Below, piece by piece: positions 18,376 to 26,787 of a stretch of 64,000 nucleotides of DNA. Positions within the stretch are counted from its first letter, which is position 1. Every line of letters begins with the position of its first letter. The position numbers and the translations under genes were made by a program. Source of the stretch: Ekhidna lutea (lineage in GTDB: Bacteria > Bacteroidota > Bacteroidia > Cytophagales > Cyclobacteriaceae); assembly GCF_900188325.1 (NCBI RefSeq), contig NZ_FZPD01000001.1:806001-870000 (forward strand), given 5' to 3'. A model generated the notes under the pieces. The model was given only the letters and a program-made list of their open reading frames with translations, did not search any database and was not told the DNA's origin.

Positions 18376-18383
18376 CAAAAATA
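18376..18383 (-). promoter_or_regulatory. -7 box abutting the S41 protease start
   Basis: On the minus strand TATTTTTG ends four bases before the ATG at 18369-18371. If used, transcription would begin at or next to the A of the ATG, giving a leaderless mRNA. No good -33 TTG is present. Confidence 0.4.
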
Positions 18384-18423
18384 AGGCTTATTTCAAGGAA
18401 TGAACGCATTGAACATCAAAGTG

Positions 18424-18454
18424 TTGACTTGCGTTGATGAAGGAGTTATTTTTG
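18424..18454 (+). promoter_or_regulatory. full sigma-A type promoter for the hemerythrin-ruvX-def operon
   Basis: TTG at 18424-18426 and TATTTTTG at 18447-18454 are separated by 20 bases, matching the Bacteroidota -33/-7 arrangement. The expected start is about 18458-18461, exactly at the proposed ATG (18458), so the message would be leaderless. Confidence 0.6.
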
Positions 18455-18457
18455 TAT

Positions 18458-19171
18458 ATGGTCTTCGAAAAAACCATCGGACAGGTTGTAGATGAAAATT
18501 ACGTGTATGCACGAGCATTACACTATTTAGGAATTGACTTTTTTGAGGCTCCTGATAAGAAACTTAATGAGATCTGCAGTGAGAAAGGACTGGATCGTCA
18601 GCTTGTGATAAAGGCATTTTATCATTTCGACTCATGCAATCGTTTCAGTTTTAATGAATTAGAGTCCTATCCTATTCAATTGCTCGTAGAGTATTTGAAG
18701 CATGCGCATTATGTATTCATCAAAGAAAAGCTTCCTTACATTGTGCATCTAGCTAAGAAATGGAATAGGGATGAAGGACTTCAGAATTTGCTAACCGAGT
18801 TTATTGAAGATTTCATTAAACATATTTATGAGGAGGAAGACACCACTTTCAAATTCATTGAATTGTTGTGTCAGACGAAAAAAGGATCGCCATCAGCTTT
18901 TTTGCAGTTGCACCAAGATTTTGGTGACTATTCCCTTAGCCTGGAATTTGAAGATCATCAGGATGATGATGAATTTGGTGCAATAAGAGACTTAATTGCT
19001 ACGATACAACCAGTAAATCTTCATGATCGTGTGCTAATCAATGAGATAAAAGCCTTTGATCGGGAAATGGTTTACCATGCAGAAATTGAGAACCATATCT
19101 TTTTCCCGAAAGCCATCGAGTTGCAAAAGGCAGTTCAAAAAAGAATTCAAACACTATCAAAACTTAACTGA
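18458..19171 (+). CDS. ScdA/RIC-like hemerythrin-domain protein
   Basis: This 237-residue protein has an N-terminal ScdA_N/DUF542-like domain (KTIGQVVDENYVYARALHYLGIDF, residues 4-55) and a C-terminal helical hemerythrin-like domain with spaced His/Glu ligands (YLKHAHYVF, HIYEEEDTTF, LHQDFGD, HAEIENHIFFP). This matches the family that repairs iron-sulfur clusters damaged by NO or oxidants, although the N-terminal domain lacks the usual Cys pair after GIDF. The start is placed at the ATG at 18458, because upstream codons overlap the promoter. Its stop overlaps the ruvX start by one base. Confidence 0.75.
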   Translation: MVFEKTIGQVVDENYVYARALHYLGIDFFEAPDKKLNEICSEKGLDRQLVIKAFYHFDSCNRFSFNELESYPIQLLVEYLKHAHYVFIKEKLPYIVHLAKKWNRDEGLQNLLTEFIEDFIKHIYEEEDTTFKFIELLCQTKKGSPSAFLQLHQDFGDYSLSLEFEDHQDDDEFGAIRDLIATIQPVNLHDRVLINEIKAFDREMVYHAEIENHIFFPKAIELQKAVQKRIQTLSKLN

Positions 19172-19581
19172 TGCCAAGAATATTGGCTATTGATTACGGT
19201 GCAAAGCGTACGGGCCTTGCAGTTACCGATCCGCTTGGCATCATAGCATCGCCTTTAGATGTTGTTGCAAGTCATACCTTGGAGAATTTTTTAAAGGATT
19301 ATTTCCAGAAGGAAGAAGTGAGCAGGGTGATTATCGGTATGCCCAAAAATACAGATGGACGTGATACCAATGCTACCCCCTTAGTTCAGGCATTTATTAA
19401 CCGATTCAAAAAAGTATTCCCTTCGATGGAATTAATTTTGCACGATGAGCGCTTTACTTCCAAGATGGCAATGGACGCCATGATCGCTGGTGGGATGAAG
19501 AAGAAGGATAGAAGAAATAAGGGGAATGTAGATAAGGTTAGCGCAACAATAATTTTGCAATCATATTTAGCTAGTAATTAA
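19171..19581 (+). CDS. ruvX: Holliday junction resolvase-like protein RuvX/YqgF
   Basis: This 136-residue RNase H-fold protein, essential in many bacteria for pre-16S rRNA 5'-end maturation, starts RILAIDYGAKRTGLAVTD with the first catalytic Asp and ends with an HDERFTSKMA-type motif near residue 92. Length is standard (about 135-140). The start ATG overlaps the preceding stop (TGATG) and its own stop overlaps the def start by one base, so the genes are translationally coupled. Confidence 0.93.
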   Translation: MPRILAIDYGAKRTGLAVTDPLGIIASPLDVVASHTLENFLKDYFQKEEVSRVIIGMPKNTDGRDTNATPLVQAFINRFKKVFPSMELILHDERFTSKMAMDAMIAGGMKKKDRRNKGNVDKVSATIILQSYLASN

Positions 19582-20129
19582 TGATTTTTCCAATCGTATT
19601 GTACGGGGATCCGGTTTTAAAGAAAAAGGCCAAAGAAGTAGCAGAGAATGATGAATCTGTTGTGGAGTTTGTTGAAAGCATGTTTGAAACCATGTATGCT
19701 GCCCAGGGAGTGGGTTTGGCTGCTCCTCAGGTAGGAGAATCATTACGCGTGTTCGTAGTAGATACAAATCCCATGGAGGAGGACGAAGAAAATGGGCTGA
19801 AGCAAGCGTTTATTAATCCAGTGATGATCGAAGAGCTCGGAGAGGAGTGGGCATTTGAAGAGGGGTGTTTAAGTATTCCCGGTGTACGTGCAGATGTCAA
19901 TAGGAAGCCACAGATCAAAATTGAATACTTTGATGAAAACTGGGAGCTGCACGAAAAAACTTTTGACGGGATGAAAGCTCGTGTGATTCAGCATGAGTAC
20001 GATCACATTGAGGGAAAATTATTTACAGATTATCTCACACCTTTTAAAAAGCGACTACTCAAAGGAAAGCTGGCTAATATCAGCAAGGGAAAAACCGATG
20101 CTGAGTATCGTGTGAAAGTGCCGAGGTGA
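19581..20129 (+). CDS. def: peptide deformylase
   Basis: This 182-residue metalloenzyme removes the formyl group from the initiator Met of new proteins. All three signature motifs are present: GVGLAAPQVG (near 46), EGCLSIPG (near 95) and QHEYDHIEG (near 140), giving the Cys and two His metal ligands and the catalytic Glu. It belongs to an operon with ruvX upstream and an omega-amidase-like gene downstream with overlapping stop and start codons. Confidence 0.96.
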   Translation: MIFPIVLYGDPVLKKKAKEVAENDESVVEFVESMFETMYAAQGVGLAAPQVGESLRVFVVDTNPMEEDEENGLKQAFINPVMIEELGEEWAFEEGCLSIPGVRADVNRKPQIKIEYFDENWELHEKTFDGMKARVIQHEYDHIEGKLFTDYLTPFKKRLLKGKLANISKGKTDAEYRVKVPR

Positions 20130-20917
20130 TGAAAGACTTGACGATTTCACTCTTTCAGGCAGACCTCCATTGGGAAGAAATAGATGCTAACCTTGCCATG
20201 TTTGAGGAAATGATTTGGTCTGTAGATCAAACAGACCTTGTTGTTCTTCCTGAAATGTTTACTACTGGCTTCTCCATGAGTGCCGACAAGCTTGCTGAGC
20301 CACCAGGTGGAAAGACATTCAAATGGATGAGACAGATGGCCATTCAGCGAAAGCTGGCCATTACCGGGAGTGTTATTACGAAAGAGCAGGGCAATTTTTA
20401 TAATCGCTTATACTTTGTGTATCCGGATGGCTCATCTAAGCAGTACGATAAAAAACATCTCTTTAATCTGGCAACTGAGGGAGATACCTATACAGCAGGT
20501 ACAGAGCGATTGATAATTCAATATGAAGGCTGGCGCATCCATCCGATGATCTGTTATGATTTGCGATTCCCTGTTTGGGCAAGGTCTAAAAAGTCTTCCA
20601 CCTCAATTTATGAGTACGACCTCCTTCTGTATGTAGCCAACTGGCCAGATACAAGAGTTAATGCATGGGATACTCTGCTGGAGGCAAGGGCCATTGAAAA
20701 TCTTTCATATTGCGCCGGAGTAAACAGAGTAGGAACCGATGGTTTCCCCAAAGATTACAATGGTCACTCCGGGGTGTATTCTCCTAAAGGCGATCAATTG
20801 GTTTTTTCAGAAAGCAAAGAAGAAATTCTTACTACAACACTATCAGCTAGTGATTTAAAGGAATATCGCGAGAATTTCCCATTCCAGGAAGATTCGGATG
20901 AGTTTGAGCTGAAATAA
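20129..20917 (+). CDS. nitrilase-superfamily omega-amidase-like protein
   Basis: A 262-residue carbon-nitrogen hydrolase. The catalytic Glu-Lys-Cys set is visible: LPEMFTTGFSM (Glu near 46), KKHLFN (Lys near 111) and MICYDLRFPVW (Cys near 146). The length and the MFTTGF/DLRFP motifs resemble omega-amidases (YafV type), which hydrolyse 2-oxoglutaramate or 2-oxosuccinamate formed by transamination. The exact substrate is not certain. The ATG at 20129 overlaps the def stop by one base, indicating co-translation. Confidence 0.87.
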   Translation: MKDLTISLFQADLHWEEIDANLAMFEEMIWSVDQTDLVVLPEMFTTGFSMSADKLAEPPGGKTFKWMRQMAIQRKLAITGSVITKEQGNFYNRLYFVYPDGSSKQYDKKHLFNLATEGDTYTAGTERLIIQYEGWRIHPMICYDLRFPVWARSKKSSTSIYEYDLLLYVANWPDTRVNAWDTLLEARAIENLSYCAGVNRVGTDGFPKDYNGHSGVYSPKGDQLVFSESKEEILTTTLSASDLKEYRENFPFQEDSDEFELK

Positions 20918-20984
20918 AAAGTCAACAAGCTGACCAACTCCTATTATTTTAAAACAGTTTGCTTTCCGGTGAGTTTTATAGACT

Positions 20985-21509
20985 GTGAAAACAATAATTT
21001 TAAGTTTTGCAATACTGGCTTCTAACTTGGCTTTTAGTCAAACATTGCCTGAAATACGTTCCGCGTTTCATGAGGTCGTATTGAACCCCAAAAATTCAAG
21101 GAACTTCCATCAATACCTGAAGCAGGTAGATCGTCCTACAGCTACAGAAAAAGCCTACCAGGCTGTTTCCGAAGCGTTGCTTGCGCAGGTGGTTTGGAAC
21201 CCATTTAATAAGCTAGCACAGGTTATTAAGTATGATAAGGAAATGTCAGTCGTGGTTGCTGAAGATCCTGAAAACATCGAAATCCGCTTTTTAAGATTAG
21301 CTATTGAGTATAACCTTCCTTCCTTTCTTGGGATGAGTGAACACTTGGAAGAGGATGCAGCGGTAATAACTGAAAATTTATCAAACATACACCAGATACA
21401 ATTGGAGCCTTCGTATAGCAAATACATTATTCATTTCCTGTCTCAAACTGGCTTATGCTCATCAGGTCAAATCAGTTTGATGAAAGAGCGACTGGCGCTG
21501 CATCAATAG
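20985..21509 (+). CDS. hypothetical secreted protein
   Basis: A 174-residue protein starting at a GTG with a signal peptide (MKTIILSFAILASNLAFSQ, cleavage near residue 19). The mature part is helical, with an ELAR-like segment (ATEKAYQAVSEALLAQVVWNPFNKLAQV) and a conserved-looking IEIRFLRLAIEYNLPSFLGM stretch. This helical architecture is common in Bacteroidota and is probably periplasmic. No family name can be given. Its 3' end overlaps the convergent LRR gene by seven bases. Confidence 0.75.
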   Translation: MKTIILSFAILASNLAFSQTLPEIRSAFHEVVLNPKNSRNFHQYLKQVDRPTATEKAYQAVSEALLAQVVWNPFNKLAQVIKYDKEMSVVVAEDPENIEIRFLRLAIEYNLPSFLGMSEHLEEDAAVITENLSNIHQIQLEPSYSKYIIHFLSQTGLCSSGQISLMKERLALHQ

Positions 21510-23899
21510 AAATTGATTTCACAATCTGGGAAAACCGTCTGAAAGTCATCAATGGTGTGCTGCCTTAGTCGGGTATTGAAGCAAACCAGTTTTTTTAGAT
21601 TTTGCATACCATAAAGACGTTGAAGTTTCCAGACACGTGTATTACTCACATCTATAGTTTCAAGATTATAAAGCTCCGAAACCCCTTTTAGATTTTTAAT
21701 GCTGGTTCCGGCACAGTTCAGGTGCTTAATGGATCGCATCCCATCCAATTCTTTCAGGTCATCAATGCCGGTATTCTGGATATTGAATTCTTCGAGGTTG
21801 GTTAAAGCTGAAATGCCTTCCAGCGATTGAAGTGGACCGTTGGAGCAAGTGATTGATGTGAGACTTTTGTGATTGTATAACTCCTTCAAGTCAGTGACAC
21901 GCACATTGTTGAGGACTACTTTTTTTAGGTTAATAAATTCATTCAATGGAGCTAATGATGCTATAGGGGCATTTTCCAGAATAATTTCTTCTTGCTCGAT
22001 CAGTTGATGCAGGTGATAGGAATCTTCTTTTTCGATAGCTAGTTCTTTTTTCCAGGGATCTCTTAAATCAGCGTACCATGTTGCAAGATTTACCGATTGG
22101 TAAATAACAACCAGATTTTCTGTTGCGTTTAGCAAGGAAACGATAGGCTTTTCATCAACCTCTGTATCATCTATATCCAGCAGCTCCAGGTTTTTGAGAC
22201 TTTTGAGGGAAGTCAGGTCATTGAGTAAACTTCCCTTTAATATCAGATACTGCAGCTTGGCATTGTTCTCCAATCCGATTGTGCTTTTTATCGGAAGATT
22301 TGATCCATTAAGAAATGCGAGATCTGACATCTCTTGTGTGAATTCAAACGAGGTAAACAAATTTTGACTGACATCTAAATATTTCAAACGCTTGAATTTT
22401 TTAAGCGGAGCTACTTCATAAAGATTCTGATCGCTTAGGTCTAAGGAATCAACATTGATCAATTTGACCAGATCTTCCTTTCCAGGTAATTGATTGCCAA
22501 TAATTGTCCCAAAAACATGTTTCCAGTTTGCAGGTAAGTCACTCCACCATTGCTGTACCTTCTCACTATTGGTAACTAACAGAACTCCGGGCCTGCTTGC
22601 AATAAAGTTTGCAGCATCAACTTCTGAGACTTGGGAGTAGTCAGCATACACCTTCTTTAGGTTAGGTACTTCCTGTAAAGGAGTTAAATCATTTACCGCG
22701 GTTCTGTTAAACGAAATTTTTCTTAACGAAGGGTGATTCTCAACGCCTGTAAGTGATTGAATTTGCGTCTCAGAAACATCCAGCTCAAGCAGTTGCTTAA
22801 GGTCTTTAATTGGTGCTATTGAACCAACCTTAGTCTGTGCAGCAAAAATCTGCTTCAGATTCTTACTTGCTGAAAGTGCCTCGAGATTACTGAATTCAGT
22901 ATCTGTAAGATTTACATACTGAAGATTCTTTAAATGCTTTAACGCATCAAAATTGATCGCATAGGTGATAGAAAGGTTTAACCAGCGTAAGTTTTCCAAT
23001 TCACCAATCGATTCAATCTTAAAAACACCCGTTCTGGAAAGGTCTAGATATTCAAGCTCTTCAAAGTACGCTAGAAACTCGACAGCTTGAATACCTGAAT
23101 TGTGAGCTTTCAATTTCTTTAGCTTCATGGAATAGCGTAGTGGCTCAAGGTCCTCAATCCGGGTGTTTGAAATATCGAGGATGCGCAGTTCTTTTAGTGC
23201 TACCAAGGGTTCAATGTCCTGAATGAATGAATTTCCATCAAGATTTAAACTGTCAATTGAGGCAATTTCCATTAAAACATCTGCAGAAATGCTGTCAAAA
23301 GACACATAGTTTTTGAATACATTTTTCCAGCCAAAGGATAGGTTCTCCCACCAGTTTCGGAGTTCTTTTTCACGGCTGATTTTGGTGCTATAAATACTGG
23401 CAATTTTCAGGTCTTCAGCCTCAGGATTGACATTCACTTCAAGAAAGCGCGGTTGCGTTAACTTATATTTTTGACCATCTAGTGTGATGCCTTCAATGCT
23501 GCTTTCAAATGAGACGAGAAAATAGCTGCTGCCATCCTCCCGTTCCTGTTTTTTTATTTCAGTTACATCAAAATCAAATAGAATGGTTTTGAAAAAAAAA
23601 TCCACATCTCTCAGGTAGGCTGAAACATCTTTATTGGTAATGACTTTGCGATCATCCAGCAAATCGTCCTCAATTTGTACTAAATCATCTCTAAAAACCT
23701 TTAGGTAGCTTTCATTGATGATGACTTCCTTGTCTCGGGTAGATGTTTTCTCCGACCCGATGGTGTTGAGCATGTATTCGTAAAAATTCAAGAGGCTTCT
23801 GACCTCTTCAACTCGCGTGGAATCAGAAGTGGATTGTCCCTTTGACGTTAGAGTTATCAGGGCAAGTAGTATGATGCTGGCGTATCTGATCAATTTCAA
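21503..23899 (-). CDS. large secreted leucine-rich-repeat protein
   Basis: This 798-residue exported protein has a signal peptide ending near residue 21, then an NTF2-like region of about 140 residues (LLNFYEYMLN ... EVNVNPEAEDLKIASIYS) and about twenty short leucine-rich repeats (LRxLDISNTRI, LEYLDLSRTGV, LRWLNLS, LEEFNIQNTGI, LEELxxx). Three times an aromatic motif of form WWxxLxxxWK (near 168, 457 and 616) precedes a fresh LRR block, giving a modular three-part structure. LRRs suggest protein binding on the surface or in the periplasm. It is the last gene of a four-gene operon of exported proteins. Confidence 0.85.
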   Translation of the reverse strand: MKLIRYASIILLALITLTSKGQSTSDSTRVEEVRSLLNFYEYMLNTIGSEKTSTRDKEVIINESYLKVFRDDLVQIEDDLLDDRKVITNKDVSAYLRDVDFFFKTILFDFDVTEIKKQEREDGSSYFLVSFESSIEGITLDGQKYKLTQPRFLEVNVNPEAEDLKIASIYSTKISREKELRNWWENLSFGWKNVFKNYVSFDSISADVLMEIASIDSLNLDGNSFIQDIEPLVALKELRILDISNTRIEDLEPLRYSMKLKKLKAHNSGIQAVEFLAYFEELEYLDLSRTGVFKIESIGELENLRWLNLSITYAINFDALKHLKNLQYVNLTDTEFSNLEALSASKNLKQIFAAQTKVGSIAPIKDLKQLLELDVSETQIQSLTGVENHPSLRKISFNRTAVNDLTPLQEVPNLKKVYADYSQVSEVDAANFIASRPGVLLVTNSEKVQQWWSDLPANWKHVFGTIIGNQLPGKEDLVKLINVDSLDLSDQNLYEVAPLKKFKRLKYLDVSQNLFTSFEFTQEMSDLAFLNGSNLPIKSTIGLENNAKLQYLILKGSLLNDLTSLKSLKNLELLDIDDTEVDEKPIVSLLNATENLVVIYQSVNLATWYADLRDPWKKELAIEKEDSYHLHQLIEQEEIILENAPIASLAPLNEFINLKKVVLNNVRVTDLKELYNHKSLTSITCSNGPLQSLEGISALTNLEEFNIQNTGIDDLKELDGMRSIKHLNCAGTSIKNLKGVSELYNLETIDVSNTRVWKLQRLYGMQNLKKLVCFNTRLRQHTIDDFQTVFPDCEINFY

Positions 23900-24732
23900 T
23901 TTTTATTGTAGATGTAATCCTTCAATTGTTTTTTTTGGTCGGCCCCATTCAGCGGAACAAGGCTGGAAATCAACCAACCTGTGTTGTAGCCCGGCCGGTT
24001 GAAGTTGGCTAACGAAAAGTACCACCCGTCGATAGAAAAGAAATGAAACTTCACATTTTTTACAGTTTCAAACTTCATGTTTCCCTGATTCATTTCATAG
24101 AGGAAAATCGTAAGAAAATCAGGTGTATAATTTTTTGCTGTGAATTGCTCGTTATGATTGTTTCCGTGAAACGCTTTTCTCAACGTCATAAAATCCAGCT
24201 CATGGCTCAAAGGGTGCATGAATTTCTTGGTCGATGATGTGTCTTTATCAAACAGCTTTTGAAACTGATCAAAGGCGACATCCTCAATGATCCATTCATA
24301 CCCCTGGCCCTGTTGCTGCAAACGCATATATAGCAGACCAGATATCCTTCTTCCTTTGAAAGTGAATTCGGTTGTCACTTCTGCAAACCAATCATCTTCA
24401 TGGAAATTTAGAAAGGCTGGGGATCGCTTGTCGGTAATCTGTCGGACAAAATCTCGCGCATAATTAGGGTCAATTTGGCTGGTCTCTCTATCGAAAAGTC
24501 CTGGGATGTATTTTTTCCTCAATGAGGCATCCCTGTACTTCTTATCGGAAGTGTAGTAACGGTTGCCATCATCGTCCTCTTCTCCATTAAACCTTCTGAA
24601 GAATTGATTGATCTGTTTATTACTGGCGTAGAGTTGATTCTCCGTTTCTTTCATTTCATAAGTGAGGCCACTCTGACCCACTGATGAATGAAAAAGTATT
24701 ATTAAAAATGTGAGACTTTGAATGATTCTCAT
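23896..24732 (-). CDS. hypothetical secreted protein of the LRR operon
   Basis: A 278-residue protein with a signal peptide (MRIIQSLTFLIILFHSSVGQ). The mature part contains NKQINQFFRRFNGEED and LRKKYIPGLFDRE segments, followed by an alpha/beta region with GRRISGLLYMRLQQQG and YEWIIEDVAFD strands, reminiscent of an NTF2-like fold. Overlapping starts and stops (4 bases with both neighbours) place it firmly in one operon with the LRR protein downstream and two other exported proteins upstream. Function unknown. Confidence 0.78.
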   Translation of the reverse strand: MRIIQSLTFLIILFHSSVGQSGLTYEMKETENQLYASNKQINQFFRRFNGEEDDDGNRYYTSDKKYRDASLRKKYIPGLFDRETSQIDPNYARDFVRQITDKRSPAFLNFHEDDWFAEVTTEFTFKGRRISGLLYMRLQQQGQGYEWIIEDVAFDQFQKLFDKDTSSTKKFMHPLSHELDFMTLRKAFHGNNHNEQFTAKNYTPDFLTIFLYEMNQGNMKFETVKNVKFHFFSIDGWYFSLANFNRPGYNTGWLISSLVPLNGADQKKQLKDYIYNKN

Positions 24733-25301
24733 GCAGATGTCTCTGTTACTCGAATGTCACCTAAAAGTACGTCCCAAAATTCAATGATACGTCCGGCGAT
24801 TTGTGTTTCCTTCTTCTTCACATAAATAGTGATGTCCTTTTTAGTCGTATCCTTATAGGTCATTCCATCATTTGATGATCCTTCGAAACGCTGATAGATG
24901 GTAATTACACCGACATAAGTGCCATCAGGTTGCTGCTCCAAATCACTCACATAGTGAATGTCGTACCATTTAATGGTTACTTTATCATAGTTCAATGCCA
25001 TTAGGCGCTCAAAGTATTCCCGAACCTTATAGTAGCTGATTTCTTCTCTGTTGAGAGAGGAAACGCCCATTTCACTACCAGGTGAGAAAAGCTCTTCTGC
25101 ACGGTCCATAACACGCTGAGATTCGGAAAACTGGGTTTCCTTATTACCTATGATGCTTATGTACTTACTCAAGTCTTTCACCTTTTCCAGCGCAAGGGAA
25201 TCGATGGCTTGCTTACGACCCGGATCAACATTGTTTTGTGCGTAAGATCCAATTGCCGTCAGTAATAATAATGAGAGTATGGTATATTTTAAGTTTTTCA
25301 T
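24729..25301 (-). CDS. hypothetical secreted protein, NTF2-like region
   Basis: A 190-residue protein with a signal peptide ending near SYAQ (residue 22). It has an acidic helix region and then a beta-rich region (YVGVITIYQRFEGSSNDGMTY, DITIYVKKKE) that resembles the N-terminal region of the neighbouring LRR protein. It may therefore have arisen by domain duplication within the operon. The stop overlaps the next gene by four bases. Function unknown. Confidence 0.76.
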   Translation of the reverse strand: MKNLKYTILSLLLLTAIGSYAQNNVDPGRKQAIDSLALEKVKDLSKYISIIGNKETQFSESQRVMDRAEELFSPGSEMGVSSLNREEISYYKVREYFERLMALNYDKVTIKWYDIHYVSDLEQQPDGTYVGVITIYQRFEGSSNDGMTYKDTTKKDITIYVKKKETQIAGRIIEFWDVLLGDIRVTETSA

Positions 25302-25309
25302 GTCTGTGA

Positions 25310-25792
25310 TTATTTTCTAAGTACTAATTCTTTGATTTTGCCATTGGAGTCATAAACGACCTCTTCAATTTTGGCTTTATTGTTTTTGGTGTCTTTCAGG
25401 TAGTTCAGGTACTTACCTATGGTAGTCGGCTCATCGTAGCTTGGATTACTGCCATCTTTATAGATCACGATCAATACAGGAGCTTCAGAGTTGCTAAACA
25501 TTGTCAGTGCCTCCTGAATGCTGGCGTTTGCAGAATTTGTGGACGAAGCGTTTGCGATTGCTCCGAAATAGTTGGTAAGCTTATCCTCTTTGGTAGCTTC
25601 CTTCACCGGAGGTTTTACTTTCGGCTCTACTACCTGAGGCTCTTCTTCCATCTCCTCTTTTTCCATTTGTTCTTTTACTGCATTTTGATCACTGATGTCT
25701 GCCAGCTTCTTGTTTTTCTTACATGCAGAAAATCCGAGTGCAAGTGCAAGCAGGATCACCAGAGATAATGGGGATATGTTATTCTTTGTCAT
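25310..25792 (-). CDS. small lipoprotein, first gene of the LRR operon
   Basis: A 160-residue lipoprotein with a signal ending LALGFSAC, so Cys24 is probably acylated. A Glu/Lys/Pro-rich linker (residues about 40-70) follows and then a small domain with APVLIVIYKDGSNPSYDEPTTI and an IKELVLRK end. Such linkers often span from membrane to a partner. It precedes the 190-residue exported protein by eight bases. No family recognised. Confidence 0.75.
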   Translation of the reverse strand: MTKNNISPLSLVILLALALGFSACKKNKKLADISDQNAVKEQMEKEEMEEEPQVVEPKVKPPVKEATKEDKLTNYFGAIANASSTNSANASIQEALTMFSNSEAPVLIVIYKDGSNPSYDEPTTIGKYLNYLKDTKNNKAKIEEVVYDSNGKIKELVLRK

Positions 25793-26120
25793 TTTTGATA
25801 AGAGATTATAATATTTTCAATTTGTTTTAGTGCGCTCTTTATGAGAACTACCCTTTTAACTCAAATAGTGTTCCAAATGATATGGCACCCCCAAAAAAGA
25901 AAGTTAGCGAAGATTTAAATTCTCATTTTGAGAATGGAGTGGCAGGAATGGGAAAATGGATGTCATTTCGATCCGTAACCTTTATAAAATGAAAAAGGCC
26001 AGCACTTTTGGATTACTGGCGTGATCCCATTTGGGGGTGTGTCAACCAAAGCCCTTCTCATATTCATTCGAAGTTTATTTTTTTTGTTTTTTCACCCATT
26101 CGAACAAGCTCAATTGGTTT
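25793..26120. other. intergenic region without genes
   Basis: About 330 bases upstream of the lipoprotein operon and downstream of the tRNA terminator. I see a seven-base hairpin (ATTCTCA ... TGAGAAT, near 25919-25935) and a GCCAG/CTGGC inverted pair near 25997-26022, but no convincing -7 box and no open frame with family support. Confidence 0.5.
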
Positions 26121-26152
26121 AAAACAAAAAAACCCTGATGTTTCCATCAGGG
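26121..26152 (-). terminator. rho-independent terminator of tRNA-Ser
   Basis: On the minus strand CCCTGATG (26145-26152 reversed) pairs with CATCAGGG across a GAAA tetraloop, followed by a T-rich tract (T7GT4). The stem lies nine bases downstream of the tRNA 3' end, a classical intrinsic terminator. Confidence 0.85.
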
Positions 26153-26161
26153 CTTTGGTTG

Positions 26162-26246
26162 CAGAGGCGGAGGGATTCGAACCCCCGGTACCTCGCGGTA
26201 CAACGGTTTTCAAGACCGCCGCATTCGACCACTCTGCCACGCCTCT
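26162..26246 (-). tRNA. tRNA-Ser (UGA anticodon)
   Basis: Reverse complement folds as an 85-base class II tRNA: acceptor AGAGGCG/CGCCTCT with discriminator G, a D arm beginning GCAGAGTGGTC, anticodon stem-loop GCGGT-CTTGAAA-ACCGT (anticodon TGA), a long variable arm TGTACCGCGAGGTACC and a GGGGG-TTCGAAT-CCCTC T arm. The long variable arm and anticodon make it serine-specific. The 3' CCA is not encoded. It has its own promoter and terminator. Confidence 0.95.
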
Positions 26247-26253
26247 GGGTCCC

Positions 26254-26269
26254 TGCCTGCCGGCAGGCA
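26254..26269. repeat. 16-base perfect palindrome in tRNA leader
   Basis: TGCCTGCCGGCAGGCA is a perfect GC-rich palindrome eight bases upstream of the tRNA-Ser 5' end, inside the precursor. It looks like the core of a dispersed Bacteroidota palindromic element, although only one copy lies in this window. Confidence 0.5.
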
Positions 26270-26342
26270 AGTCTGCAATATCTTTCGAGTAGCTTTCTAC
26301 TCCTTTTAAATTCGACGGCTATAATCCGTGAAAATTGGAACG

Positions 26343-26372
26343 CAAAAGTAGCCGTTTTCAGGAAACAGACAA
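26343..26372 (-). promoter_or_regulatory. sigma-A type promoter for tRNA-Ser
   Basis: On the minus strand, TTG (26370-26372) and TACTTTTG (26343-26350) are separated by 19 bases, matching the -33/-7 consensus. The start would be about 26337-26340, leaving a leader of about 90 bases before the tRNA. Confidence 0.65.
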
Positions 26373-26379
26373 ACTCTTA

Positions 26380-26787
26380 TCAATTGAAAAATGGAGAAAT
26401 TGAATCTTTCATCCGTTCAGGCATTTTTACTGGTCTTCCAGTCCGCATATTCATGAAGGCTAGTGTGGTTTCTCCTGTGTTGATGAGCTTACCTGCTTCA
26501 TTGCTGATTTCATACATAAACCGCATTCTTGCTCTTGGCATCTCCGGTATGATCAACTTGATGGTAAGCAGGTCATCATATTTTGCAGGTCCATGATATT
26601 TGATTGCCATATCAAGTACAGGCATACCTACTCCCGATTCTTCCATCTCTTTATATGGGAAGCCTAACGCCCGAAAGGACTCCACACGTGCTATTTCATA
26701 ATAGCGGGGATAGTTGCCATAATAGGCAAATCCCATTTTGTCTGTGTCAGCATAGCGAACCCTTAACTGTATTTCGTGCGTGTACAT
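26380..26787 (-). CDS. 4-hydroxybenzoyl-CoA-type acyl-CoA thioesterase
   Basis: A 135-residue single hot-dog domain protein of the YbgC/4HBT class. The signature YADTDKMGFAYYGNYPRYYEIAR (residues about 11-33) carries the catalytic Asp, and the strand GVGMPVLDMAIKYHGPAKYDD fits. It hydrolyses acyl-CoA or acyl-ACP thioesters; chain preference is unknown. Its start ATG shares a base with the mltG stop, indicating coupling. Confidence 0.9.
   Translation of the reverse strand: MYTHEIQLRVRYADTDKMGFAYYGNYPRYYEIARVESFRALGFPYKEMEESGVGMPVLDMAIKYHGPAKYDDLLTIKLIIPEMPRARMRFMYEISNEAGKLINTGETTLAFMNMRTGRPVKMPERMKDSISPFFN

Noticed and set aside
26008-26596. Overlapping open frames around the tRNA gene
   Set aside because: They cross the tRNA and its terminator and mirror the tRNA sequence and thioesterase gene; they are shadows.
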